This document shows, in pieces, positions 38,928 through 50,442 of a stretch of DNA of 64,000 nt. The notes below the pieces were generated by a model. The model was not told where the DNA came from and made no database searches. It saw only the letters and a list, made by a program, of their open reading frames with translations. The first letter of the stretch is position 1; every line of letters starts with the position of its first letter. Origin of the DNA: Crotophaga sulcirostris (lineage: Eukaryota > Chordata > Aves > Cuculiformes > Crotophagidae). The DNA lies in NCBI GenBank assembly GCA_013397455.1, contig VYZB01000283.1, positions 92,100-156,099 of the forward strand, written 5' to 3'. A program made the position numbers and the translations under genes.

Positions 38928-40586
38928 AATTGCATCCCTATCTTCTCTTAAGCAGAACCTCTGTGTTAGTCATGTGCACCTTTTGTGGTTGGTGTCACCT
39001 GCTCCAGGCTGTGTTTATTCCACATGACCCATTTCTTGTGCTCTTCTCTAGCTACGTCTTAACTGTAGGGCTTCCTTGTGCTGTTATAACAAGGGGTTTT
39101 CCAAAGAATACATTGGTCTGGATTTGTGTCAAGCTGTTCGATTGGGGTACAATGTGAACTTGAGGTACAAGCCCCTAAAACTGTATGTTAGGGAACAGAA
39201 GCACTTGCACCTGCCCAACTGGTAGAGATTTGTCGGGAATAAAAGAAAAGAATCAGAATATCTCTGAAGAGATGAGTCATTGTTGGAACCTACTTAAAGC
39301 TTGCTCTTTCCCTGGTCGTGTTCTTTTCAATATTTCTTTTAATTATCTAGAATTGTACCAAATCATTCTTGTTTGAACATTTCTGATTTGGTTTGTATTT
39401 CACTGTTTTAAACCCTTCTTGAGATGTTCACATTTTAGAAGTCTATAAAGAGTGCTGGTCACGAATGATTAACATGCTATGACAATGTAGACTTAAATAT
39501 TCACCATCTCCATTGTAGCCACTGAAAGCAGCTTTGGACATACATAACTGAGATTTTTATTTTTGTTTTACACCTTTTTAATAGCTAGCACAAAGTAGTA
39601 AATGAGGCTAAAATAAAATATTAGTTAGAATAAGGCATTTTGGATTTGCTGCTTTTCCTTCTGATTGTGGCATTTGAAAACAAATCCTTTATTTTAAGGA
39701 AAAGCAATGTTGTCCTGACTGAAACAAGCAAAATTATATCTTCTAACTATAGGTACAGTGAAAATAAGAGAAAAGGAAGGACAGTATAGTAAACAGTTAT
39801 TTCTAGAATGTATCTCTTGTGCTCCTTCTCCCACATCAGGTCTTCACTGACTCTCCTAAAATGATTACAGCAATTAATTTTTTCTTAGATTTCATGTCAC
39901 CTAATGTGCTTAAAATTAAGTGTGGTTAGTTGTTATAATTAAAGAGCTGCTTTGTGTGTCAGATAGTTTCATAAGTAAAAATTATCTGGCAACCAACTCA
40001 TCTCAACCCTTTCATCTCACTCCTGTAAAAGGGGGGACATCCTCAGCACACGTAGCCCGGTGTAACTGCCATGCAACTGGTGAAAAGGCTCTGGTTCTTC
40101 ACTTCTGAATGACCACCTGCCTAAACCTGCACCTACACATCCCTTTAAAAACAGGAAAGAATACTTCCAGTTTCAGCATTCTTACCAGAACAGAAATGGA
40201 ACCCTTCTTCGGATGGGCTACTACAGTCTGAGTAACTTGAATTGACCATTGATCCATCCTTCCTAATAGCACTTGAAAGCTGAATTTTTCATTTTTAAAA
40301 ATTAGAAAGCAAAGCAAAGCAAGATCAAGTGGTTCTCACCCCAGAACATGCTGTCCACTTTTGTCTGAAGTAGGATTTTAACTCTGAACTCCCAATTGTA
40401 AGCGTAGTGCATCAGGTCTCCCTCCTCCTGTGCCTAGAAACTGCATCACTTTGGCTGGTTGTCTGCAGCACAGATGCCTTGTTTTCTTATTTCTTCAGAC
40501 GTGCCTGGTGTGATTGATTACAGAAGGAGATGTTTAAATCATCAAAAAGCGTGGTTCCTAATGAACTTCTGAATGGGCTACGCTAT

Positions 40587-40791
40587 CAGGGATGTCAAAC
40601 TCACAGCCTGTGGGCTGAATCTGGCCCTTCACCTTGTTTTATCCGGCCCAGCACCTTGTTTCTACCTGATGGCAGTGCCGAGGTCCTTGCCCCTACACTC
40701 CTGTCAGCGCTGATCACGTGTGCAGTGTGTGTGACACGCATTACGCTGCAGGAGCAGGAGAACGGCAGTAGCCATGAATTTGACACCCCTG
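40587..40791. mobile_element. hAT-like non-autonomous DNA transposon, copy A
   Basis: A 205-bp element starts CAGGGATGTCAAACTCAC and ends GAATTTGACACCCCTG, so it has terminal inverted repeats of about 16-18 bp of the CAGGGGTGTCAAA type seen in hAT transposons. It has no coding capacity. A second copy in opposite orientation sits at 43582-43778. The flanking 8-mers (TACGCTAT and CACTATGT) match only weakly as a target duplication. It lies 157 bp before coding exon 3 of SMPD3. The family name is not assigned. Confidence 0.75.
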
Positions 40792-40948
40792 CACTATGTG
40801 CCAAGTATAGCATTATCCACACCATTTTTCATCTTGCACCCTTTTTCTCAAGATGTCTAGCAATAGTTTGAAAACTGATAGGTGGCTGAGTAACACGCAA
40901 AAAGGTCTTATTTCATGTTTTGGTTACTTGTTTGTTTGTTTGCTGCAG

Positions 40949-41104
40949 GAGATACTACTGTTCGATGTGAGCAACTGGATATGCTTCAAGATTGGCTGTC
41001 TGAATTCAGAAAATCTACCTCCTCCTCCAGTACAGCCAATCCAGAGGAGCTGGTGGCTTTTGATGTAATCTGTGGAGATCTCAACTTTGATAACTGTTCC
41101 TCTG
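40949..41104 (+). CDS. SMPD3: Neutral sphingomyelinase 2, coding exon 3 (residues 472-524)
   Basis: A 156-nt exon between CTGCAG and GTAAGA, phase 1 on both sides. It completes Gly472, encodes residues 473-523 and starts Asp524. It carries a serine-rich loop (SSSS at 496-499) and the motif CGDLN with Asp515 and Asn517; Asp515 aligns with catalytic Asp510 of the human enzyme. The length is a multiple of three and both ends have the same phase, so skipping this exon would keep the frame but remove a catalytic residue. Two inverted hAT-like elements flank the exon. Confidence 0.96.
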
Positions 41105-44100
41105 GTAAGACAAGGGTCTCCTTTTCCTGGTGTCTACTGGTTCCAAAAAGGAATAAAACAGTTCTTGATTTCTGTGGATTATAGCAGTACACTTAGTTGT
41201 GACTGGTGTTTACAAGGAAAGATGTAATTGCTACAGATACTTCTAAAAGAGGGTCCGGCCTTGAGGTGAATGAATGAGAGCAGCTCACACTTACCAACTC
41301 TGCTATGTTCTCCATGATGTTTTGTAAGGCATTAAGGGTATTAATTTGTGATTTGCAGTACCAATACAGTAAATTCATGCAGTTACAAATAATCTGGTAG
41401 TGCAGATACACAGGCATAGGAAGTTAATGCTGCAGAGAGAACTAAACATTGCTGAGTCAGTCTTGGAAAAAATTCACTGGTGCTGTGGACTTCTGGGGCT
41501 TTTTATTTCGATACATTTTTAATGCTTTTTTTTTCTATATTTGGATGCTGAGAATAGTAGAAAAAGAACTCCACAAACCCATAATTAACGGGTGGTGAGT
41601 TTACAGAGATGGTAGCCCTTTCCAAGCAGAAATATTATGGTCTGTTAACAGTTAAATTGACACCATAGAGTGCAGAGCATTGTGTTTGTGTATGCTCTCT
41701 GCCTTACTGCTCAGCACAGCTCAAGCATCCAGCAGAGCTCCTGGCTAGCTTTGTACAATGGCAATTGACTGTGCGGGTTTGCAGCTGGCAAATGGATCAG
41801 TGGTGCCCAACAGCACCCACAAGGCTGATGGTTGGCAGGCCAAAACTGAAGCACTGAGAGACAAAGAGTATAAGGCAGGTACAGCGAGGGTGGTTCAGTG
41901 CAGAGACTTCGCCTGTGCTGTGTTACCAGGGAGATGTACAGTGCACAGGTCAGCTCAGGCTGCAGCATTCGAAGTGGGCTTCAGCAGTTCAGACCAGAGT
42001 TTGTGCATTAACGGGTGAATTTGTGAACAGCATCCAGTGTGAATGCTGTAATCTTCATAAGCAGCCTAGAGAACTGAAGCTGAGAGCAACAACTGCATCA
42101 AAATAATTTTAAGAAACAAAAAGTAAGCATTGTCCGATCTCAAAAATAACCAATATTCTCTAATGTCAGGACTTGTCAGACACATGAAATGGAAGATTTT
42201 GGTAAAGTTGGAGAAACATTTAATGGGGTAGAAAAGACCATCAACCCAAAATACAGCCCCTCTGTTGTTTGTTTCTAGCTCGTATGTACAAAAAATAAAT
42301 CAGTCACAATTCTGTGATCCACAGTAAATTCAGAATGGTCAGAGAACATGCTGGCAAATCCTCTTCTTGGTAGAAGAATCCATTATGCACTGTGGAGGTG
42401 AACAGTGCGTGGTCACAGCTACAGAACGCTGCAGTGAAACAAACACCTATTAGGATAAAATATAAAGGCAGCAGCAGTAGTGAGTTTTTAGGGAAGGAAG
42501 GAAGGAATGTGGTCACTACAAGGCCTGCAGCTAGCCAAGCGCCAAGCTGCTCCATGGACGGGCCAAGGGGGCGGTGGCAGCAGTCCTGATGAAGGGAGAC
42601 AGAAGCTGGGGCATACAAATGGGCCCATCTGCTGTGATCTGACTGTTTCACTTGCAAGCTGGCTGGCTGGAGGGGCCTGGAGGCAAAGATGTCCATCAAG
42701 GAAATAAACAATCTGCCGCACACCAAAGGGGCGGCTGCCCAGTCAGACAGCAAATGGGCAGGGAGTGGGGCTGTGCAGCATCAGCAGAGAGAGACGGGAG
42801 TGGAGCTGTGAGGCAGAACATATGGTCAGTTTTCTCCACCTGAGAAGTTCTGGCACTCTAACCGAGGCCTTGCACTAAAAGTACAGAGTATAATTAATGC
42901 TGTTGGGACCTGTCTTTTTAAAGTAAAACAACTATTTGCTTTTGCAAATGATAGTTGTAAATACTGCAACCACCACTAAAGAGGACTGAAAAGTAGGTTA
43001 TTAAAAACAATTTTATTTTTGCTATCTCTGCAGCTTATTTACATCCCACTCCCCTTTAAAATTCACTCAGTCTGGAAACTGAAATTAAGCTGGCTATTTC
43101 ATTTTTTATTATTAGATTGCTTTCTTTCCTATGCACTAAGCAAGATTAATGCAATGTTTTAAAGTTTTCTTTCCCATTTTCACATGACTCATTGTTTTAG
43201 GGACATTTGTTAGCATTGCAGACATTTAAATGTTAAGATTATTTTTTTTGAACAATAATCAGCTTCCTGTAATTCTGTGTATGATTTTCTGTATTCTTTC
43301 CCACTCCACACACTGAAACAGCAAGTAATTAATGTTTCAGTGAATATCAAGCTTCTATTCTTAGATGTATTGACAGAACAGTTTTCAAAGATCTGCAGGT
43401 CTACGAGCGACCTTCTACTTATGACAAATTATCTGCAACTCTGTTTTCCCTTCCAGCTTCACAGAACATTACGACAACATTCAGACACTGAATTCTCACT
43501 TAGTGGGAACATTATTAGAAAGTTGGTTACCGCCAGGTTGCTTTGGACTGACTTGTGTAAAAGTCTATAAAACCTCCAGCACAGGGGTGTCAAACTCACG
43601 GCTCCTGCCGTTCTCCTGCAGCATAACGCACATCACACGCTGCAGACGTGACCAGCGCTGACAGGAGTGTAGGGACAAGGAGCTCGGTGCTGCCGCCAGG
43701 TAGAAACAAGGTGCTGGGCCAGACAAAACAAGGTGGAGGGCTGGATTCAGCCCGCGGGCCGTGAATTTGACACCCCTACTTTAGCAGAACAGAAAAAGCC
43801 TTCCAGTCAGGTAGGTTAAGTTTGTCTCATCAGCTGTGACTTGTCACTATCAGTGCCACAGCTGCAAATTAGTCATGACAAAATTTTAATCTATCTTAGG
43901 TGGGTCATGCTGATTATGTTTAGAATGGCTTTAATGCTCCAGATAATATCCCAAGCCTGCCCTTATCTATTATGGCTTGGATAGCATTCAGTGACTTCTT
44001 CTGAAGCATGTAAAGCACAAGCTTTTGTCTTCAAGCTCACCGAGCTATATGTATACACCCACAAACAGCCATTTACAGTGTGAAACCAATCCACGTCTCC

Positions 44101-44466
44101 ATTGTGTGATCTATCTCAGCAAACACTTTGTGCAAGTGTAAGCTGTGCAATGCCAATTGCAGGGTAAGGAAATAGGCTGGAAAACCACCACTTCAGTTTA
44201 CGGATAGAAACTACCAAAAAATATCTCTCATAGAAAGGCTTTACAGGAAAGCTCTGTTATTGGCAGGCATTTGTTGGGACTTCTAATCAAGACAAGGTAT
44301 CACTGCACAGTAATGCTACTACTGAACTGGTCCAAGTCCATCCTATATGCGTATACCGAGTAGGCAGGAGGACCTGCCTTTTCTGTTGTGGCAGAACACA
44401 CAGCTGTCCACAGGTTTACCACACGTAGCTAATGTGCCTTTTCTTGGGCTTGTTCTTTCCCTGCAG
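41105..44466 (+). other. SMPD3 intron after coding exon 3
   Basis: A 3.4-kb phase-1 intron, GTAAGA to CTGCAG. It contains the second hAT-like element (43582-43778). A GC-richer stretch at 41700-42850 includes a GGAA tetramer run near 42493 and several short chance frames; I do not recognise its origin. Confidence 0.85.
43582..43778. mobile_element. hAT-like non-autonomous DNA transposon, copy B (inverted relative to copy A)
   Basis: A 197-bp element starts CAGGGGTGTCAAACTCACGG and ends CCGTGAATTTGACACCCCTA. Its reverse complement aligns with copy A over the full length, at roughly 85 percent by eye. Many differences are C/T or G/A at CpG sites, and copy A has a short extra piece near its right end. 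The flanking 8-mers CTCCAGCA and CTTTAGCA match at six of eight positions, with two C-to-T changes. This fits the 8-bp target duplication of hAT elements. Confidence 0.8.
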
Positions 44467-44556
44467 ATGACAAGCTGGAGCAGCAGCATTCTCTGTTTAC
44501 ACACTACAAAGACCCATGTCGTATTGGTCCTGGGGAGGATAAACCATGGGCAATCG
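44467..44556 (+). CDS. SMPD3: Neutral sphingomyelinase 2, coding exon 4 (residues 524-554)
   Basis: A 90-nt exon between CTGCAG and GTAAGA, phase 1 on both sides. It completes Asp524, encodes residues 525-553 (starting DKLEQQHSLFTHY and ending DKPWAI) and starts Gly554. This segment of the catalytic domain follows the CGDLN motif and is strongly conserved in SMPD3. Confidence 0.96.
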
Positions 44557-45860
44557 GTAAGACCTTCTCTAGCAGTTGGTGTATGAACACTTCGTTGTCT
44601 GTCACTCACATGACATCTGTAAGGGGCAGTAAGAATTTGGAGGAGAACAAATATTTAGAAAAGGTATTTCTAATGTATCTTTTATGAACCTTAACAGTGT
44701 CTTGTTGAATTACAATTAAGAATCAAACAGGGATCTCAAACTTAGTTCAGATTCCAGAACTTATGCATCAAGCTACTTGAATGCCTTCCCACACCTATTC
44801 TACTTTTAAATTAATCTCTGGATTACTTTGAGTGGGGGAAGCCAAATTATTGTTTCTGTACTTTCTGCATGCAGTGAAAGCCTGCAGCTTTTGATCAGAG
44901 TGTTCCAGTTGGTGTTCTATAAATACTGTCAGTGAGGATGTAACAAAGCAATTCAATAACCCAACCAACTTGTAGGGTTCATCTTTTAAAAGATTTCATG
45001 GAACACTGACATAATCATACCTGGTGAAATGCAGTTGTACTTGGGGAAGGTTTAGATCAGGAATTAGACTTCCTGTAGAAAACCAATTATAACTGTGAAG
45101 ATATTAAAGGTAAGAATGTGGAACTGTTTAATGATGCGGCTTTACTCTGTTGTAGCAGAAAAACAAAAAAATCAGAGACATTGGGACTAAGAAACTGGAA
45201 GGGTGGAGGTGATGTTTTGAAAGGCGGCAGGCAGTAGCGAGGTCTGGATAGAGCTTCATGTAAAGATGAGGCAAAGGCTGCTCACCTAGACCGTAGGCAA
45301 CAAACAGGTCGATTCCCAGCCACTAAATCTGATGAGCTTTTGCAAATCTCTTGTGCATATAGATTGCAAATGTGATGCAAGAAAGAAAAGTTAGAGTAAT
45401 AATTATGAAGAAACAAGAAACTCAGCATACAGAGTACAGAAAGGAGAATCAACAGAGAACCGTGAAGGTCAGGTTTAGATTGGAATGTCGGCCAGGAAAA
45501 CATAAGAGGTTTAAGCAGGGACTACGATGTATTTAAAATGGGACAGAAAATGTATGGAGGGAGATAGCAAAAGAAAAGCTGAGGTACTAAGGCCTAGTAA
45601 CCTCATCATTACAAGACATTATTTTCCTATATTTATTCTGAAAGTAAGGAATCAGAGCTAAAGCATCCTCAGTCTGGTGTGAGATGCAGTCACTGTGAAA
45701 AGCATAATTGCTATGCAGGGCTATGACTTGTGAGCACAAAGTGCTTTCGGTCTCCTTTCCCCCCAGTTGCTGTCTTCAAACACCTGTGTCTCCAGGACTT
45801 CCTGAGACACAAGTCACCAGAAGTACTCTGGGACACTCACATCTCCCTTTCTGTTCATAG
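44557..45860 (+). other. SMPD3 intron after coding exon 4
   Basis: A 1.3-kb phase-1 intron, GTAAGA to TCATAG. It is AT-rich unique sequence and I see no repeat or other feature. Confidence 0.85.
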
Positions 45861-45924
45861 GCACCTTGTTGGATCCCGAAGGATTGTATGATGAAGAAGT
45901 GTGCACTCCAGATAACCTACAGAA
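45861..45924 (+). CDS. SMPD3: Neutral sphingomyelinase 2, coding exon 5 (residues 554-575)
   Basis: A 64-nt exon between TCATAG and GTAGGT. It completes Gly554, encodes residues 555-574 (TLLDPEGLYDEEVCTPDNLQ) and gives the first two bases of Lys575. The donor placement is forced: reading one codon further meets TAG, while GT at 45925-45926 joins in frame to the next exon. Confidence 0.95.
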
Positions 45925-48900
45925 GTAGGTGATTTTCCATCCTCCCACATGCTTTAGATAGCTCCTTAAAAGGCCAGTTTGTTGCTTGCTGTTTAACATT
46001 TCACAAATTGAGGGGTGTTTCATGGACGGTAAAAAAAACCAAAAAAACCAAAAAAAAACCCCAAACCAAACCACCAATTTTTTTACTTGGAGGCACCTGT
46101 GAGGAGGACAAAAAGGGAAGAAAAAGTGGCTGCTTCTCAAAATCCAATAGAATCTGATAAAATTGGCTTCAACAAGTGAAAATATGAGAGCAACTGCAGT
46201 CAGTATTTGTATGTCTCTAGAGTTGGTCCTACCTGGACAAGCCCACAGGATGAGGAATTCTGAGTGCTGCCAAAAGGGTACGCAGACAGCTTGTCTGACA
46301 GTGTTTCTACAGGCAGGCAGTTCCATGGTCACAGCACTGTAAAGGACAGCAACAAAAGACAAACAAATAAAAAACCCACGGAGTTTAAAATGCCATCCCC
46401 AACCCAACAACTAATGACCCATGCGAGAAAGCTTGCAGAACTCGATACACCTAAAAAAGCAAGCTCACAAATACAGAGGGAAATTAAATAGCACATCAAA
46501 CCTGACTAGGAATATGGCTTAATATCCAGCAGTGATACCAGTGCAGCAGTACTTACAGGAGTGTCTGATATGAAGGAACAGGTATCGTTGATTTGAGCTA
46601 GTGGGCTGATGAGAAATACAAAAAAAAATTGAATCCTTGTACTGTTTGTTACACAATATGCCAGTGGAGAGAAATTGATATGCTTTGTAAATTTTGGAGT
46701 AGCATTTAATGAATGTGATAATCCTTTTGCACCTTCTCTACCTCAAGGCTAGTTTAATGGACTAAATACGCTATTATGATGACTAAGGATAAAAGATGTT
46801 CTAGCTGTTCGCTACCAAAATAAACTAAAGAGGTAAAGTTGTTTGAATTAATGAGCCTGTGCAGATGCTTCAGTTAACACACATAATGGAAATGGTGCAC
46901 TATATGGATCAGCACAGTTTATGCTGGCATTTTTACTCAGCAAGCACAGTACATTGCACGGTACAGATGGACACAGTTGAGTGTATTAGGTGAGGCTACC
47001 CCTTGAAGTTGTCTTCGAATCTGTTTTGAACAAAGAAATTGAATTCCAGACATCAGGTCCGGGTTTAGTTTCTATTCGAAATAAGGATTTGTTACAGCAA
47101 GTCACACTTTGCACATTCAAAAGCCTGTGAAATTTCCAGGCGTTTCTATTTATGCATTGAAAACATGAATTTGGTACATGTGAAAGGGATTTCTGGAAAG
47201 CAAAAGTAAGGTAATTTGGCCTTACAATCAAGCTGCAAATGCAAATCTGTATGTGGGTGTAACATTCTATTTTATGGTTCCAAGAGCAGACTTGGAGCTC
47301 TTTGGAAAAAAAATTAAAACACCCCCAAATACCAAAAATCCCCCTGTGTTTTCAGTGGCCGTTTGAGACAATCTGTCCCCTCTTTTGGGGTATTTTGGTT
47401 TATTCCCTGTGGAGTTACTTGTATTCAGCAATTAAATTCCACTGATAAAAACATGACTGATGGACAAAGAGCCATCAAACAATCAATAAAGATGTCAGGG
47501 TACGACCTCCGCTACCTCTGTGCATGTATGGGATAACTGGAAAATATTCTTCAGTGTTGGTAACAGAACAAGACTCTTTGCCTATTCAATGTGGCTTTCA
47601 GTTTTCTGCAATACATTATAGTTCTATTAAACTGATGAAACCCCCCTCTATCGTACTGGAATTTCCACTAGCTTTTTATGCAGACCTGCAGGGAAACAGG
47701 GATGTGCACACATATGTCATGTAGATGCGCAGGTATAGTAGAGAAACTATCACTTCCACGAGAGGCCAAGAGAGTCTGTCCTCCCATCTCTGCAAGGGAC
47801 TGGTAAACATAAATTGTCAATAAGTTCAGTAAAAGTTAAAGCCATTAAGGGAGTCTGGGCTTTAAAGACACTTAAATGTTAAATAGCACAGAAGCTGTGG
47901 AGCAGCATCTCACTAACACGCATCATTCATATACTCAGCAAACCAGGATACCGCCTAACATTGATCCGTTCTGAAATTTTTCAATAATAACCCTTGATCA
48001 AGATTTACAGACATTTAAAGCAGCACTGTAAGTGATCCAGAGAATTATTTCTTCATCAGCACTCTTCTCTAGGTTATAAATAAAATCAAGTAGTTCGCAT
48101 TACTAAACTAATTAAGGCCATAAAAGCAGACGAACAACTAGTACTTAACATGAAAGAGATATTTAAGAACAGCATATGTAAAACGTCAGACTAGAAGAAC
48201 ATACTTAGTACAAATAACAAGCAAGTAATTTCTAATTATAGAACAATTAATAAGCTAGATGTAATGACCTGGGCCCTGCCACAGTGCTGGAAGCCGCACA
48301 AGCTTCTGCTCAGAATCGCTTCATGACACGCACACAAATAATCTCATCTCGCAGAGATGACTCACCTTCAAGTAAAGCACTGGGATGAGCCCATTTTCAT
48401 CTCTAAGCCCTGAAGAAAGCCTAGCACAGGAGAGCACATTACAACGCAGCTAAGAAACTAAATTTAAATGCAATTTTTTCTAGTCTTCACTGCTGGACAG
48501 TGCCTCACAATGCTGGGCAAAGGCCAGTAAGAAGAGTTGTCCTTAGCACTGGTGCTTCTTGACTGAATGGGAGATGGTCTCTTGAGGCCTAAGTTTTGCA
48601 GTTTGGCTCCCACACATATACTGCTCCTCATGCTCCTTTGTGCACTGGTGCTGTAGCCAGCCCTCCAAACCAACCATTGGCCAGAGAGCTGTGGTACAGA
48701 ACCTTCACACTTAAACTCTGGAGTTATTTGGGACTGAAAACCTTTCAAGGAAAAAATTAAGTCCTCCCTTTCTTTGTGTCCTGTGAATTAAAACAATTAT
48801 TCTGACACAACTCCTCCAGTTTAGTTGTGCAACGCAGTAATAATTAGTTATGGTCACTTAAATTGTTATCATGTAACTTAGCACAGTGTGGCCAGGTGTC

Positions 48901-50279
48901 CAGTTTGTCTTCCTTTGGAGACAAACAGCAAATCATCGCATATAAAGTGCCACAAGTTTTAGTAAGAAGCAGATGCACACACATTTATAATTCCTTTTCC
49001 TCATGTATTTGAAATTAACGTCTCCCTTCTATGAGCAGTTGTGCAGGTTAAGTGAATACTCAGCATTCACAGACTTTTCAAAGGACGTAATTGAAGCTAA
49101 AACAAATTCATCCGTTAAATTAATGCAAATAAGATTTTTTTGCAATAGCACTGCAATGCTAATCAGCAGTTTCTTCTACTTTGTTACTTAATTAGCTTTG
49201 CCAAATATAAAAAACAGTTTTGAAAGAGGTCAGTTCCATCAAAGGGCTTGCTCCCTTAAACCTAGGAAAAGAATTTCAGGAAGTGCATCACTTGCAATAG
49301 CTTTCTGTAGAACCAGCTTGCAAACAGGGTGCAGACAGTACACTGACTTAATGCGAGGCATTAGATGACAGCCTAAAACTGAATGAGACATGAAAGGAAG
49401 CTCACTTTCATAAAGTGGATACAATAAACTCTTCAATACCTCACAAAGTCCAAAGGGGGTTAAGGAAAGTTCTGGTAAGTAACTGTATGACCAGAATTTT
49501 GCCACTGTTATCTTTTGAAGGCAGATAAAATACTTCTTGTATGCATCAACTTACCCAAAATTACAGGTTATAACCCTACTGAGACCTTATCAGCTGTAGC
49601 AAGTGCTGGGTCCCCTCTACCACCCTTCACATCCTTACAAAGAGACAAAATTTGACAAAGAAACGATTTGAATCTCAAACATTAAAACACTGCACAAGAG
49701 TCTAGTGTTTGTCTCTTGTTTTCCCCTCATTCTGTACTCTCAGAAGAGTTGGGGATCCCAGACACAGTAATCTGATGCTGAGGCTCAAAACCAACTGCCA
49801 CGTACCCAAATGTGTGCTCCTGAAAACCTCATCCAGAGCTTGTCTGGAACACTGGTTGTCTTAATTTCAGGAGTTGCTCTGATCAGAGTGGAGAGGTTTG
49901 TATCAAAGTATTCAGGTTTGTTCTAAAGCAATCCATGAAACCACATCCTTCTCTGCTACATTCAGCAATGCTGGGGGGGCTGCAATTTGCTACAGACAGC
50001 AGACAGGCCAGGTCCTCCTCTCAGATACGTGTTCTCCTGACGGCAAGGGTAGGTCCACAGGCCCACTACACAGCACCAGTGATGCCAAACCCACCATGAG
50101 GCTTTAAGAGCACTGTACAGCCTCCTACTGGAACACACACTGGGCAGAAGATGTGCTTTGCAGGCTTAACAGTCCTTTTGGACAGGCATTACCCTTACTG
50201 GGGTACCTAGCAGAATGCACAAAGGGACAGATAGAGCAAATGTGGAAAGCTCTTGTTTTGTTTTTTTTTAATGAAACAG
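45925..50279 (+). other. SMPD3 intron after coding exon 5
   Basis: A 4.4-kb phase-2 intron, GTAGGT to AAACAG. An A/C-rich simple repeat sits near its start (46031-46074). A 198-codon minus-strand open frame (46410-45814) runs through that repeat and across exon 5, and is judged a chance frame. I recognise nothing else. Confidence 0.82.
46031..46074. repeat. A-rich simple repeat with CC interruptions
   Basis: Runs of seven to nine A separated by CC, grading into AAACC units. It is low-complexity intronic DNA. On the opposite strand it reads as T runs with GG. Confidence 0.9.
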
Positions 50280-50442
50280 GGTACTGGAAAGTGAAGAAGG
50301 AAGGAAAGGATACTTAGTTTATCCCACCAGCAAGAACCACAGTTCCAGCCAAAAGGGGAGGAAGGCATCGTTGAAAGGAAATGGGAGGAGGATTGACTAT
50401 ATGCTCTATACAGAAGAAGGCCTCTACCTGGAATGGAAAGTG
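50280..50442 (+). CDS. SMPD3: Neutral sphingomyelinase 2, coding exon 6 (residues 575-629)
   Basis: A 163-nt exon between AAACAG and GTGAGT. It completes Lys575 and encodes residues 576-629. It contains VLESEEGRKGYL, a serine/lysine-rich loop about two residues longer than I recall for the human enzyme, and GNGRRIDYML with Asp614 near the active site. A GT three bases earlier (50440) is a possible donor in the same frame. The chosen site has the better consensus and keeps a residue between Trp-Lys and Glu-Val as in mammals. Confidence 0.94.

Larger units (their letters stand above)
33673..40948 (+). other. SMPD3 intron after coding exon 2
   Basis: A 7.3-kb phase-1 intron, GTACCA to CTGCAG. 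It contains one old plus-strand CR1 fragment (38541-38927) and, 157 bp before its 3' end, a 205-bp hAT-like element (40587-40791). A GC-richer patch lies at 34930-35110 without a recognised origin. No gene is seen within it. Confidence 0.85.

Noticed and set aside
42304..42753. 149-codon minus-strand frame in the intron after exon 3
   Set aside because: It lies in GC-richer intron where stop codons are rarer; composition and sequence do not resemble a known protein.
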